Below are positions 1 through 7,405 of a DNA stretch of 19,043 nt, in pieces (the stretch's first letter is position 1; each line of letters begins with the position of its first letter). The stretch spans positions 1 to 19,043 of the forward strand of contig DUSB01000205.1 in NCBI GenBank assembly GCA_012840625.1. Direction: 5' to 3'. Made by a program: the position numbers and the translations under genes. Source of the DNA: Syntrophomonadaceae bacterium (GTDB lineage: Bacteria > Bacillota > Syntrophomonadia > Syntrophomonadales > Syntrophomonadaceae). The notes under the pieces are model-generated. The model did not search any database and was not told the origin of the DNA. It was given only the letters and a program-made list of their open reading frames with translations.

Positions 1-608
1 ATACATTAATATGGCTGCCAGCCATCATTATAGGGCTTACCTTTCATGAATACGCCCATGGGAAGGTAGCCGACAGGCTGGGAGATGATACCCCGTATTA
101 TCAGGGTCGCCTGACCCTGAATCCTCTCCCGCACATAGATTGGGTGGGATTTTTTATGCTGCTATTTTTCAAATTTGGTTGGGCCAAACCGGTGATAGTT
201 AACCCGCTTAATTTTAAAAAGGTAGGGGTCAAACGCGGCATGATGCTGGTTTCCCTGGCTGGTCCGGTGATGAATATTTTCATTGCCTTTGTTAGTATGA
301 TTTTATATAAATATTTATTGCTTTACAGTCAGGCAGAAGGGGTATATCTGCTGATTGCTTTATTAGTTCCCTTGATTCAAATCAATTTGATTCTGGCGGC
401 TTTTAATCTGATTCCAATACCTCCCCTGGATGGATCCAAGATCCTGGCTGGTCTTCTTTCCGATCAAGGGGCGGAAACCATCTATTCCTTAGAACAATAT
501 GGGCCCCTTATTTTACTACTGTTGATTGTAACTGGTCTGGTAGGCAAATTAATCTGGCCGCTGGTTACAGCATTGTTTAACCTTCTGGCTATGGTGGTGG
601 GAATATGA
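1..608 (+). CDS. Site-2 protease family (M50) membrane metalloprotease, 5' partial
   Basis: This is an intramembrane zinc metalloprotease of the M50/site-2 protease type. The reading frame (codons from base 3) is open from the window edge, so the true start lies upstream. The zinc-binding HExxH motif reads HEYAH at bases 45-59, before the first internal ATG at 144, so 144 cannot be the real start. A hydrophobic helix carrying LAGPVMN follows, then two more hydrophobic stretches. The third family motif, NLIPIPPLDGSK, supplies the conserved Asp near bases 405-440. The small size with no PDZ domain fits the compact bacterial group. The stop overlaps the scpA start (ATGA, 605-608), so the two are translationally coupled. 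The substrate is unknown. Confidence in the family is high. Confidence 0.9.
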   Translation, partial: TLIWLPAIIIGLTFHEYAHGKVADRLGDDTPYYQGRLTLNPLPHIDWVGFFMLLFFKFGWAKPVIVNPLNFKKVGVKRGMMLVSLAGPVMNIFIAFVSMILYKYLLLYSQAEGVYLLIALLVPLIQINLILAAFNLIPIPPLDGSKILAGLLSDQGAETIYSLEQYGPLILLLLIVTGLVGKLIWPLVTALFNLLAMVVGI

Positions 609-1333
609 GCTATGTGGTCGATCTGGAAGCTTATTATGGGCCTTTAGATCTGCTGCTGTACCTAATTGAAAAGAATCAGATGGATATTTACGATATTCCT
701 ATTCATATTATTACGGATCAATACATGGAACATATTCAATCCATAGGGGTCATTGACCTGGGTCAGGCAGGTGATTTTCTGGTTATGGCCAGCTATCTGC
801 TCAATTTAAAGTCGCAGATGCTGCTTCCGGCGGAACCGTCGCTGGAAGAGGAAGAGCAAGACCTGGATCCCCGGGATGAATTGGTCCGTCAACTACTTGA
901 ATACAGGCGCTATAAGGCAGTAAGCGCCTTACTGGCGGAACGAATGACGGATGGTCCGGCCAGGGTTTATTTTCGCTCGCATGAATCCGTACTGCTGGAT
1001 GATCGGGAGTATACGGGTACAGTACAGGCTCTGGTAAAAGCTTTTACAGATCTGATGGAGCAAAAAGAAACAGAAACTTTTTCTATTCCATATGGTGATG
1101 TAGATGTTCATGATAAAATGGAAGAAATCATGCAACGTCTGCAACAGGCCGGGTCAGAGATAATCTTTCAGGATTTATTTTATGAAGTACTTTCAAAAAG
1201 GGAAGCACTGGCTATGTTTCTGGCTTTACTGGAACTGATTCGCATGAAAAAAGTAAAAGCCGTTCAGCGGCAGGATTTTGGGGACATCAAGATTTCTATC
1301 AAGGTGGATCATGCACATGCTCATGAAAGATGA
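605..1333 (+). CDS. scpA: Segregation and condensation protein A
   Basis: ScpA is the kleisin subunit that bridges the SMC ATPase heads and, with ScpB, forms the bacterial condensin for chromosome compaction and segregation. The 242-residue product has the N-terminal ScpA signature (GPLDLLLYLI, then DIYDIPI and ITDQY within about residues 12-42). It also has an acidic, variable middle around residues 80-95. Its C-terminal winged-helix region (FQDLFYEVLSKREALAMFLALLEL, positions quoted in pieces: FQDLF, then REALAMFLALLEL) is the part that would contact the SMC head. The start is fixed by the ATGA overlap with the protease gene. The 3' end overlaps scpB, the usual scpA-scpB order. The length is normal for the family. 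Confidence 0.95.
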   Translation: MSYVVDLEAYYGPLDLLLYLIEKNQMDIYDIPIHIITDQYMEHIQSIGVIDLGQAGDFLVMASYLLNLKSQMLLPAEPSLEEEEQDLDPRDELVRQLLEYRRYKAVSALLAERMTDGPARVYFRSHESVLLDDREYTGTVQALVKAFTDLMEQKETETFSIPYGDVDVHDKMEEIMQRLQQAGSEIIFQDLFYEVLSKREALAMFLALLELIRMKKVKAVQRQDFGDIKISIKVDHAHAHER

Positions 1334-1829
1334 ATTAAAGGCAGGCATTGAAGCCCTCTTATTTGCCAGCCCTGATAGGGTCAGCAAAGAGGATTTGATG
1401 CACATCTTACATCTGGGAGAAGAAGATCTTGATGCTTTGCTGGCAGAAATGATGGCGGAGTATAAAGAGATTAGACGGGGTATACAGATTATAGCGCTTG
1501 AAGATGGATACATGCTGGGAACCAAGGCAGAGCATGCAGCGATTATCGAAGCCTTGCTGCCCCAGGAAAAAAAACGTCTGTCTACAGCTGCTTTAGAAAC
1601 CCTGGCTATTATTGCTTATCGCCAGCCCATTACCCGGGCAGAGATCGAACATATACGCGGCGTGAAAACAGATCGTATTGTCAACAATTTAGCACAGCGC
1701 GGCTTGATTAAGGAAGTGGGGCAGAAGGATAAGCCCGGCAAGCCCATTCTTTATGGCACCACCCATGAGTTTCTAAAGGTGTTTAATCTGAATAGTCTGG
1801 ACGATTTACCCCCTTTGCCGGAGGAATAG
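1317..1829 (+). CDS. scpB: Segregation and condensation protein B
   Basis: ScpB is the winged-helix dimer that binds the ScpA kleisin and regulates SMC function. The protein is about 170 residues. It opens with a typical ScpB N-terminus (ELKAGIEALLFAS) and contains the family hallmark LETLAIIAYRQPITRAEIEHIRGV, seen as LAIIAYRQPITRAEIE followed by IRGV, plus a C-terminal GRPxLYGTT-like stretch (GKPILYGTTHEFL). Three in-frame ATGs lie close together (1311, 1317, 1323). The AAGGTGG Shine-Dalgarno at 1301-1307 is best spaced for 1317, giving a 17-base overlap with scpA. A longer frame from 1278 would overlap scpA by 56 bases and has no ribosome site, so it was not used. Confidence 0.93.
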   Translation: MLMKDELKAGIEALLFASPDRVSKEDLMHILHLGEEDLDALLAEMMAEYKEIRRGIQIIALEDGYMLGTKAEHAAIIEALLPQEKKRLSTAALETLAIIAYRQPITRAEIEHIRGVKTDRIVNNLAQRGLIKEVGQKDKPGKPILYGTTHEFLKVFNLNSLDDLPPLPEE

Positions 1830-1841
1830 GGAGTTGATAAG

Positions 1842-2402
1842 ATGACTTATGATGGAACGCTTGATGAAGAGGTCAAAATCAAAGCGGCAAAAAACAAGAA
1901 ATTAGCCCGGTATATGAGTAGTACCCAGGATCTAGTGGAAGAACAAATTCGCAAAGCCCAGGAAAAGGGTGCCTTTGATAAATTGGAAGGAATGGGGGAG
2001 CCGCTGGTCCTGGAGGAAAATCCTTTTGTTCCTGAGGAGCTGCGGATGGTTTTCAAAATACTTAAGGATAATGATTTTGCCCCTTATTGGGTGGAGCTGG
2101 GTAAAGAAATCGATCATGATCTGGAACGCTGGGAAAAGGAAGTCCATTCTTTCCAGCAATATACCCGTATCTTTTTCCGCGAAAAGCCATCCAGGCGAGC
2201 CCTGAAGCATTACGAAAAAAAATGGGATTTATTTTGTTACGAACGACGTCTGGATCTGGAACGGATCAACAAGAAAATTATAGACTATAATCTGCATTGT
2301 CCCACCTTTCGAGAAGGACGCGGCGGAATACGGGTGCAGGATCGAATGTTTCAGATGATGGGTGAGATGGAATCCTTAATAAAACAGCTGCAACAGCCTT
2401 GA
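1842..2402 (+). CDS. DUF1992 (DnaJ-homologue subfamily C member 28 conserved domain) protein
   Basis: This 186-residue soluble protein carries the DUF1992/DJC28 conserved domain without any J-domain. The diagnostic region runs from about residue 30 to 90: VEEQIRKAQEKGAFDKLEGMG, read as VEEQIRKAQEKGAF plus GMGEPLVLEENPFVPEEL, then RMVFKILKDNDFAPYWVELGKEI. The rest is charged and probably helical (RRALKHYEKKWDLF, ERINKKIIDYN). The molecular function of this family is not established. It follows scpB after 12 bases with a GGAG-like ribosome site and is probably co-transcribed. No signal peptide or membrane segment is visible. The family call is confident; no role is claimed. Confidence 0.85.
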   Translation: MTYDGTLDEEVKIKAAKNKKLARYMSSTQDLVEEQIRKAQEKGAFDKLEGMGEPLVLEENPFVPEELRMVFKILKDNDFAPYWVELGKEIDHDLERWEKEVHSFQQYTRIFFREKPSRRALKHYEKKWDLFCYERRLDLERINKKIIDYNLHCPTFREGRGGIRVQDRMFQMMGEMESLIKQLQQP

Positions 2403-2462
2403 ACTTCATGTATAAGTATTTTCCTGGTGGGTAAGAATATGGTAAAAAACTAGGAGAAGTAT

Positions 2463-3110
2463 ATGGAGTTTTTTTATGGACTGGCTTTATTTTTACTGTC
2501 AGGTTTAATCCTCTTTCTCCCCCTTTCTTTTGCCATACGTGTAGATATATATTATGTGCAGGGGATAAAAAAACTTTCCCTGGCTGCAGAAGCTAGCTTT
2601 TTGTTTTTAAAAATCTGGAAGCTACAGCGCCAGCTCAGTGATGATGATCCTCGTTTAGGTCTCTGGGATACCATGCTTCTCTTTTGGCTGGAAAGACACG
2701 AAAAGGTGCAACCATCATCTACCGAGTTTGACGCCAGGAAATCAGGCCGGAAGAGAAGCATCTATGCCTTCATTCTCCATATGCAGGGCAAGGCAACGGT
2801 GCAACAGCTTTCCTGGGATACTACCATTGGTGGTCAGGATGCAATGAAAACAGCCATGATAACCGGCAGTTTGTGGGCCTTTAAGGGAGCTCTGCTGGCC
2901 TTTATTTCCAGACTGGCTCCTTTTAAGCAAGTACATGTAAAAATCTCACCTGATTTTAACCATCCGGTGGTGATAAGCCAGTTCCAATGCATAATTACCA
3001 GTCGTCTTGTACATATTATCTATGTAACCCTTCTCATGTTCGTAAAACGAATCAGGTGGTGGTTTAAAGGATGGATACACAGCAGGAAAACAACTCAAGC
3101 CGTCCCATAG
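2463..3110 (+). CDS. DUF2953 membrane protein (YtfI-like)
   Basis: This 215-residue protein has one clear N-terminal membrane helix (about residues 4-24) followed by RVDIYYVQG, a beta-type start typical of DUF2953 proteins. A second hydrophobic region lies near residues 140-160 and a basic aromatic tail (RIRWWFKGW) near the C-terminus. In Bacillus subtilis the DUF2953 protein YtfI is encoded next to ytfJ, and the same pairing appears here, which supports the assignment. The start has an AGGAG ribosome site at about 2451-2456. The last 40 bases overlap the start of ytfJ in another frame. Its function is unknown. A sporulation link is inferred only from the ytfJ pairing. Confidence 0.75.
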   Translation: MEFFYGLALFLLSGLILFLPLSFAIRVDIYYVQGIKKLSLAAEASFLFLKIWKLQRQLSDDDPRLGLWDTMLLFWLERHEKVQPSSTEFDARKSGRKRSIYAFILHMQGKATVQQLSWDTTIGGQDAMKTAMITGSLWAFKGALLAFISRLAPFKQVHVKISPDFNHPVVISQFQCIITSRLVHIIYVTLLMFVKRIRWWFKGWIHSRKTTQAVP

Positions 3111-3499
3111 AAGGTCTTATGAAAACAGCTATGCAAAGCATCAAAGAAATGGTTGATGTCAATACAGTGGTTGGGGACGCTGTGGAAACCAATGATGGTA
3201 GTGTGATTATTCCTATCACCCAGGTAGCCTGCGGTTTTGTTGCCGGTGGTGGTGAATATGAATTTGTGAATAGCAACAAGAGTCAAAACTTACCATTCGG
3301 TGGTGGAAGTGGTGCAGGTGTTTCAGTGCGGCCAATTGGTTTTTTGGTGGTACGTATGAACGATGTCCGTCTCTTATCCGTAAAAGGCAATGCACTGGCC
3401 GAACGAGTGGTAGATCTTACCCCCCAGATCATGGATAAAATAGAAGCCCTGCTGGAGCGAAAAAATGCCAGAAAAAAGACCGAGGATTGTAATATATAA
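3071..3499 (+). CDS. ytfJ: GerW/YtfJ family sporulation protein
   Basis: YtfJ (GerW) proteins belong to endospore formers and are linked to spore germination in Bacillus. The product is 142 residues. It shows the family core HPIQGLM-like RPIEGLMKTAM near residue 11, then SIKEMVDVNTVVGDAVE, GSVIIPITQVACGFVAGGGE, and a glycine-rich stretch (PFGGGSGAGVSVRPIGFLVV). The start at 3071 is needed because RPIEGLM is part of the conserved region and no other start codon lies between. The AGGTGG at 3054-3059 is 11 bases upstream, a somewhat long spacing. The gene overlaps the DUF2953 gene by 40 bases and is followed by a strong terminator, so it closes the scp operon. Confidence 0.9.
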   Translation: MDTQQENNSSRPIEGLMKTAMQSIKEMVDVNTVVGDAVETNDGSVIIPITQVACGFVAGGGEYEFVNSNKSQNLPFGGGSGAGVSVRPIGFLVVRMNDVRLLSVKGNALAERVVDLTPQIMDKIEALLERKNARKKTEDCNI

Positions 3500-3510
3500 A
3501 ATAGACGCAG

Positions 3511-3546
3511 AGAACAGCCCGCAATCGCGGGCTGTTCTATTTTTCT
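3511..3546 (+). terminator. Rho-independent terminator after ytfJ
   Basis: A perfect 12-bp stem (AGAACAGCCCGC at 3511-3522, its complement at 3527-3538) with an AATC loop is followed by ATTTTTCT. It sits 12 bases after the ytfJ stop and ends the protease-scp-ytfJ operon. Confidence 0.92.
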
Positions 3547-3656
3547 GCTCATTTTCATACCTTCTACAAGATGAAAGCGAGCAGTCTGCTATATAAAAGG
3601 AGGCTGTAAAAAAGGGAAAAGACGAAAATTCACAATTAAAGGGGAGGGAGAAAGGC

Positions 3657-4250
3657 ATGTTAAATATTATCTGGATGGGGATGCTGGCCACAGGAATCCT
3701 GGTGGCAGCATTCAACGGGAATATAGAAGTCATTACCCCTGCAGCGCTGGATGCAGCCCGACAGGCGGTAGAGGTATGTTTTGATCTGGTCGGAATTATG
3801 GCTTTATGGCTGGGAATCATGAAGATTGCCGAGAAAGGTGGGCTGATTCAGTCCATTGCTCGTTTATTGAAACCGCTTATGCGGCGGCTGTTTCCTTCTA
3901 TTCCTCCCGATCATCCGGCTATGGGTGCTATTATTTTAAATCTCAGCGCCAATATGCTGGGTCTGGGCAACGCGGCTACACCGTTTGGTATGAAGGCCAT
4001 GCAGGAGATGCAAAAATTAAACCAGCAGAAAGATGAAGCCTCTACCGCCATGTGTACCTTCCTGGCTTTGAATACCTCGTGTATTACCCTGATTCCGGCT
4101 ACTATTATTGGCGTCAGGGTATCCTTTGGTTCGAGCAATCCCACTGAAATTGTAGGGGCTTGTATTTTTGCTACTTTATGCGCTACCATCGTCGCCATTT
4201 CATTAGATTACTGGTTTAGAACCCACAGTCCATGGAGGGAGAAACGCTGA
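3657..4250 (+). CDS. spmA: Spore maturation protein A
   Basis: SpmA is an integral membrane protein with a nucleoside-recognition/Gate domain. With SpmB it is needed for full dehydration of the spore core. The 197-residue product has an N-terminal helix (WMGMLATGILVAAFNG), a central amphipathic segment (GLIQSIARLLKPLMRRLFPSIPPDHP), and the conserved loop ILNLSANMLGLGNAATPFGMKAM (seen as NLSANMLGLGNAATPFG), followed by a hydrophobic C-terminal half. The start has a very strong GGGGAGGGAG ribosome site at 3641-3650. The stop overlaps the spmB start as TGATG at 4248-4252. The length matches the family. It implies that the organism or its recent ancestors could form endospores. Confidence 0.95.
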   Translation: MLNIIWMGMLATGILVAAFNGNIEVITPAALDAARQAVEVCFDLVGIMALWLGIMKIAEKGGLIQSIARLLKPLMRRLFPSIPPDHPAMGAIILNLSANMLGLGNAATPFGMKAMQEMQKLNQQKDEASTAMCTFLALNTSCITLIPATIIGVRVSFGSSNPTEIVGACIFATLCATIVAISLDYWFRTHSPWREKR

Positions 4251-4792
4251 TGTTTCCTGCGATATTAACTACGGTTTCAGTCTGGGCTATTCCTTTTCTG
4301 CTCCTGGTCATACCGGTTTATGGATTTTTTCGTCAGGTCCCCGTTTATGAAGCTTTCGTTGAAGGTGCTGAGGAGGGCTTTATCACTGCGGTAAAAATTA
4401 TCCCTTTTCTGGTGGGGATGCTGGTAGCCATTGCTGTTTTTCGCTCTTCCGGGGCCATGGATTTGCTTATACAGGCTTTTCAGCCCCTGCTTACCCTCAT
4501 AGGGGCTCCAGCAGAAGTGCTGCCGCTGGCGATCATGCGTCCGCTGTCTGGAAGCGGCAGTCTGGGTCTGGCCACTGAATTGATGAAATATTATGGTCCC
4601 GATTCAATGATTGGGCGTATGGCCTCAGTAATGCAGGGAACCACCGACACCACCTTTTTTGTACTGACGGTTTATTTTGGTTCGGTGGGCATTAAAAAGT
4701 CACGTTATGCCTTAATTACTGGCCTTAGCGCTGATGTAGCCGGCTTGTTAGCGTCCATATACATCTGCAATCTGCTTTTTAACTCCCTTTAA
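4250..4792 (+). CDS. spmB: Spore maturation protein B
   Basis: SpmB is the partner of SpmA and a second Gate-domain membrane protein. The product is 180 residues, close to the usual 175-180. Visible landmarks are an N-terminal helix (WAIPFLLLVIPVYGFFR), YEAFVEGAEEGF, KIIPFLVGMLVAIAVFRSSGAMD, the conserved MRPLSGSGSLG, and QGTTDTTFFVLTVYFGSVGIKKSRYA. The start is the ATG at 4250 rather than the in-frame ATG at 4232, because the GGAGGGAG at 4234-4241 is ideally spaced for 4250 and lies inside the longer version. It is translationally coupled to spmA. Confidence 0.95.
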   Translation: MFPAILTTVSVWAIPFLLLVIPVYGFFRQVPVYEAFVEGAEEGFITAVKIIPFLVGMLVAIAVFRSSGAMDLLIQAFQPLLTLIGAPAEVLPLAIMRPLSGSGSLGLATELMKYYGPDSMIGRMASVMQGTTDTTFFVLTVYFGSVGIKKSRYALITGLSADVAGLLASIYICNLLFNSL

Positions 4793-4868
4793 ACTCAGCC
4801 TGCTGTAAAGATGGGGACAAAAATCGTATATACTATGGTCAGAGATAAGTTATAGGGGTTGAAGGAAG

Positions 4869-5591
4869 ATGAGATTAGCTCAATATCTGGCTCATGCCGG
4901 GATTACATCTCGACGTAAGGCAGAAATATTAATAGCTGAAGGTAAAATAAGCGTAAACGGCATGGTTGTGCGTCAACCTGCTACCGATATTGATCCAGAA
5001 ATAGATCAGGTTTACTTTGAAGGCCGGCCTGTTTTTATAGAAAAAAAGATCTACCTCCTGCTCAATAAGCCCTCCGGAGTAATCAGCAGTGTCAGCGATC
5101 CCCATGGACGCAAAACGGTTATAGATTTACTGCCTGAACTACCACAAAGAATTTATCCGGTGGGACGGTTGGATTATGAAACCCAGGGGCTGCTCCTGTT
5201 AAGTAATGATGGCTATTTCACCAATCTTATGCTCCACCCCCGTTATGAAATGAAAAAGACCTATCAGGCCCGGGTGAGCGGCCGGGTAAAACACAGTCTG
5301 ATTGAAAAGCTAAGACAGGGGATTAAATTAGAGGATGGATGGACAGCTCCTGCGCAGGTGCATATCCTGCACACCAGTGCCCGGGAATCTCTTCTCGAGA
5401 TAACCCTGCATGAGGGGAGAAAGCGGCAGGTGCGGAGAATGTGCCAGGCGATTGGTCATCCCGTTATTCATCTCGAGCGCACCGCTTTTGCCTTTCTAAC
5501 CCTCAAAGGAGTAGCGCCAGGTTCATATCGTTATTTAAACCCGGCCGAGGTAAACAAACTTATAGGACTGGCCCGGGAAGGTCAGATATAA
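4869..5591 (+). CDS. rluB: 23S rRNA pseudouridine synthase, RluB/RsuA family
   Basis: This RluB-type enzyme isomerises a uridine to pseudouridine in 23S rRNA. The 240-residue protein has an N-terminal S4 RNA-binding domain (residues 1-48: RLAQYLAHAGITSRRKAE, SVNG). The catalytic domain contains LLNKPSGVISS (residues 64-74), the active-site motif GRLDYETQGLLLL with Asp102, and the late signature LHEGRKRQVRRMCQAIGHPV. The start at 4869 has a GAAGGA ribosome site. It lies 76 bases after spmB. The spmA-spmB-pseudouridine synthase order recurs in related Firmicutes. The exact target base cannot be read from sequence; RluB is preferred over RsuA by length and context. Confidence 0.9.
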   Translation: MRLAQYLAHAGITSRRKAEILIAEGKISVNGMVVRQPATDIDPEIDQVYFEGRPVFIEKKIYLLLNKPSGVISSVSDPHGRKTVIDLLPELPQRIYPVGRLDYETQGLLLLSNDGYFTNLMLHPRYEMKKTYQARVSGRVKHSLIEKLRQGIKLEDGWTAPAQVHILHTSARESLLEITLHEGRKRQVRRMCQAIGHPVIHLERTAFAFLTLKGVAPGSYRYLNPAEVNKLIGLAREGQI

Positions 5592-5635
5592 AACAGGGCT
5601 GGAAGCATCCTGCATGACATTCATCAGGGATGAAA

Positions 5636-5672
5636 GGTAACCCAATTGAGGGTCACCCCCTTTTTCTTTTTT
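5636..5672 (+). terminator. Likely Rho-independent terminator after the pseudouridine synthase gene
   Basis: GGTAACCC (5636-5643) pairs with GGGTCACC (5650-5657) across a 6-base loop with one internal A-C mismatch. CCC and then TTTTTCTTTTTT follow. The long T-run makes termination likely although the stem is imperfect. Confidence 0.7.
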
Positions 5673-5680
5673 GATATAAT
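5672..5680 (+). promoter_or_regulatory. Candidate extended -10 promoter for the 5870 operon
   Basis: TGATATAAT contains a perfect TATAAT at 5675-5680 preceded by the TGn extension. There is no good -35 box, which would fall inside the terminator stem. If used, the transcript would start near 5687 and have a leader of about 180 bases. This is a weak call made from the motif alone. Confidence 0.35.
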
Positions 5681-5869
5681 AAAAGAACAATACCCTTTTT
5701 CCTATCAAAAGATAGCTATTTTCAACACGCAGGCGCCAACAAGATTAAGGAATGTAAAGAAATGCTCGATATAAAAACTGCAGCACAAAATAAATCTTGT
5801 TTATTTAAGCCTATTCTTAAAAGCAGACATTACAGCATATAAACGCTACGAAACAGGGGTGGATGATTG

Positions 5870-6301
5870 ATGGCCGGACTGAGTGCCCGTTTGCGCCTGG
5901 ATTATCCGGGCACCGGGAAAAACAAATCACTTTTTGGTGGCAAAAGTCCAGAACAGATGGCAGAGGAAACCCGTCAGCAAAAAGTATCCTTACTGCGTAA
6001 TGTGCCAGTACAGGGCATCTATATCGAGGATATTGACATGAGTCAGGAAATTTACTGCGTAGCCGACGACATCAATGGTAGGATGCTGGCATATGCACCG
6101 GTTCTTATTACCTTTTCTTCCGATTCCATCGAAGATGCCATTAGATTTTGCATGCAAGAAGAATTTCGTACTGTCGAAGTACTGGCTCCAGACACCATCG
6201 AGCTGACCCGTTATGATCTGGAACGGCTCTTGTTTACGGTGGGTCAGGAATTAGTAGAATTCAAGGATTTTCTTATGCGCAGGCTTAACAACTGGAGGTA
6301 G
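5870..6301 (+). CDS. Unrecognised 143-residue protein, paired with HDOD gene
   Basis: I do not recognise this protein. It is 143 residues, soluble by appearance, with no signal peptide, membrane helix or cysteine-rich site. The first 25 residues are basic and glycine-rich (ARLRLDYPGTGKNKSLFGG). A charged helix-like stretch with EQMAEETRQQKVSLL follows. Residues about 45-100 look like an alpha/beta fold (VQGIYIEDIDM, EIYCVADDINGRMLAYAPVLITF, TVEVLAPDTIELTRYDLERLL). The C-terminus is helical (GQELVEFKDFLMRRLNN). Start ATG 5870 was chosen over TTG 5867 because AGGGGTGG at 5855-5862 is 7 bases away. It ends 20 bases before the HDOD gene and is probably co-transcribed, so a signalling role is conceivable but not shown. 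Confidence 0.8.
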   Translation: MAGLSARLRLDYPGTGKNKSLFGGKSPEQMAEETRQQKVSLLRNVPVQGIYIEDIDMSQEIYCVADDINGRMLAYAPVLITFSSDSIEDAIRFCMQEEFRTVEVLAPDTIELTRYDLERLLFTVGQELVEFKDFLMRRLNNWR

Positions 6302-6321
6302 GCTGTGAAAGGAGGATGGGA

Positions 6322-7170
6322 ATGGGGAAGATTACACTAGAAGAGATCGTAGATCAGGTCAATGATTTACCTGCTCTGCCGCATGTAGTCGGGAAAATAA
6401 TTCAGCTTACTGAAGATCCTGATGCCACTGCACAGGATATTAATAAGGTGCTGAACCAGGACCAGGGGATGACGGCCAAGGTTCTGCGCCTGGCAAACTC
6501 GGCTTTCTATGGCTTTCCCCGTCGGATTTCCTCCATAACAGACGCAACCATCTTTTTAGGATTTAGAACCGTACGCGGTATTGTCATGGCTGCTTCAGTC
6601 AGTGATTTGCTAAGCGAGGAAATGGAAGGATATGCCCTGGCACAGGGAGAACTATGGCGTCATTCGCAATCGGTGGCTATGGCTTCGCGCTGTGTGGCCC
6701 AGTATTCAAAGTTTATCGGCATGGATGTAGCTTACACCGCAGGTTTGTTGCATGATATCGGCAAAGTTATTTTAAACACCTACATGAAGGAAGCCTATAA
6801 AGAAGTCATAGACAAAGCAGCAGCCGATGATATTCCTTTTATGCAGGCAGAACAGGATATCCTGGGCTTTAACCATGCTCAGATAGGGGCCAGGGTAGCG
6901 GAAAAATGGAACCTTCCGGAAGATCTGGTGGAGGCAATTGCCTATCATCATCAGCCTGAACAGGCAGTAAAAAATAAAAAACTCACCGCTATTGTTCATA
7001 TAGCCGATGCGATATGTTTGATGATGGGTATTGGTATGGGGGTTGATGGCATGTTGTATCCACTGTCTTCTGAGTCCATGCAGCTTTTGAATCTGGATGA
7101 GCTGGCTATCGAGCAAATTATTTCAAACATGACGGATCTATTAGCAGATGAAGAAACTTTTGCCGTATAG
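6322..7170 (+). CDS. HDOD-domain protein
   Basis: HDOD proteins are HD-related regulators usually tied to signalling, motility or stress; most have no proven enzyme activity. The 282-residue product is a stand-alone HDOD domain: LPALPHVVGKIIQLTEDP (residues 16-33), NQDQGMTAKVLRLANSAFYG (45-64), ITDATIFLGFRTVRG (72-86), LWRHS (111-115), GLLHDIGKVIL (141-151), and NHAQIGARVAEKWNLP (184-199). The His/Asp residues of an HD site (H114, H144-D145, H185, H209-H210, D229) are present, so metal binding remains possible. ATG 6322 was chosen over ATG 6316 because AAAGGAGG (6308-6315) directly abuts 6316 but is 6 bases from 6322. No attached EAL, GGDEF or receiver domain was found. Confidence 0.88.
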   Translation: MGKITLEEIVDQVNDLPALPHVVGKIIQLTEDPDATAQDINKVLNQDQGMTAKVLRLANSAFYGFPRRISSITDATIFLGFRTVRGIVMAASVSDLLSEEMEGYALAQGELWRHSQSVAMASRCVAQYSKFIGMDVAYTAGLLHDIGKVILNTYMKEAYKEVIDKAAADDIPFMQAEQDILGFNHAQIGARVAEKWNLPEDLVEAIAYHHQPEQAVKNKKLTAIVHIADAICLMMGIGMGVDGMLYPLSSESMQLLNLDELAIEQIISNMTDLLADEETFAV

Positions 7171-7188
7171 GGGCAGACTAAAATAGCC

Positions 7189-7220
7189 CCTGTCGGTTAC
7201 CCCAACCGGCAGGTTTTTTT
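7189..7220 (+). terminator. Rho-independent terminator after HDOD gene
   Basis: CCTGTCGGTT (7189-7198) pairs with AACCGGCAGG (7204-7213), with one G-U pair and a 5-base loop, followed by seven T residues. It lies 18 bases past the HDOD stop. Confidence 0.92.
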
Positions 7221-7340
7221 CATCTTATGTATAAGCAAATGGAGAACAACTATGAATAGCCATATATAGTATTTAATGGGTTACAGATCGACTATTGTTT
7301 ATTTTGCTCATTTGCTATGTCCGAAAATCCTATTCTCCTG

Positions 7341-7369
7341 TTGATTTTCACCGCCATTTGTTCTATTAT
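7341..7369 (+). promoter_or_regulatory. Candidate sigma-A promoter for the oxidoreductase operon
   Basis: TTGATT (7341-7346), a 17-base spacer, then TATTAT (7364-7369). The match is 4/6 and 5/6 to the consensus with ideal spacing. A start near 7376 would give a leader of about 30 bases before the GTG at 7406, which supports that start codon. Confidence 0.55.
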
Positions 7370-7405
7370 TACAAGATAAGAAAATTCGTAACGAAGGAGT
7401 ACCAT

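Larger units (their letters stand above)
5592..5869. other. 278-base gap with no gene
   Basis: Apart from the terminator (5636-5672) and an extended -10 motif, it holds a small CTATC-AAAA-GATAG hairpin (5702-5715) and a 9-bp inverted pair, AACAAGATT (5738-5746) and AATCTTGTT (5793-5801). No known riboswitch class was recognised. Confidence 0.5.

Noticed and set aside
144..608. Start of the M50 protease at the ATG at 144
   Set aside because: The zinc motif HEYAH lies upstream at 45-59 in the same open frame, so the gene begins before the window.
3541..3640. Sporulation sigma-E promoter before spmA (CATACC near 3555)
   Set aside because: The -10-like match is partial and the -35 would fall in the terminator tail; too weak to list.
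3374..3820. 148-codon open frame on the minus strand
   Set aside because: It runs antisense through ytfJ, the terminator and the start of spmA. Those have clear family motifs, so this frame is a shadow.
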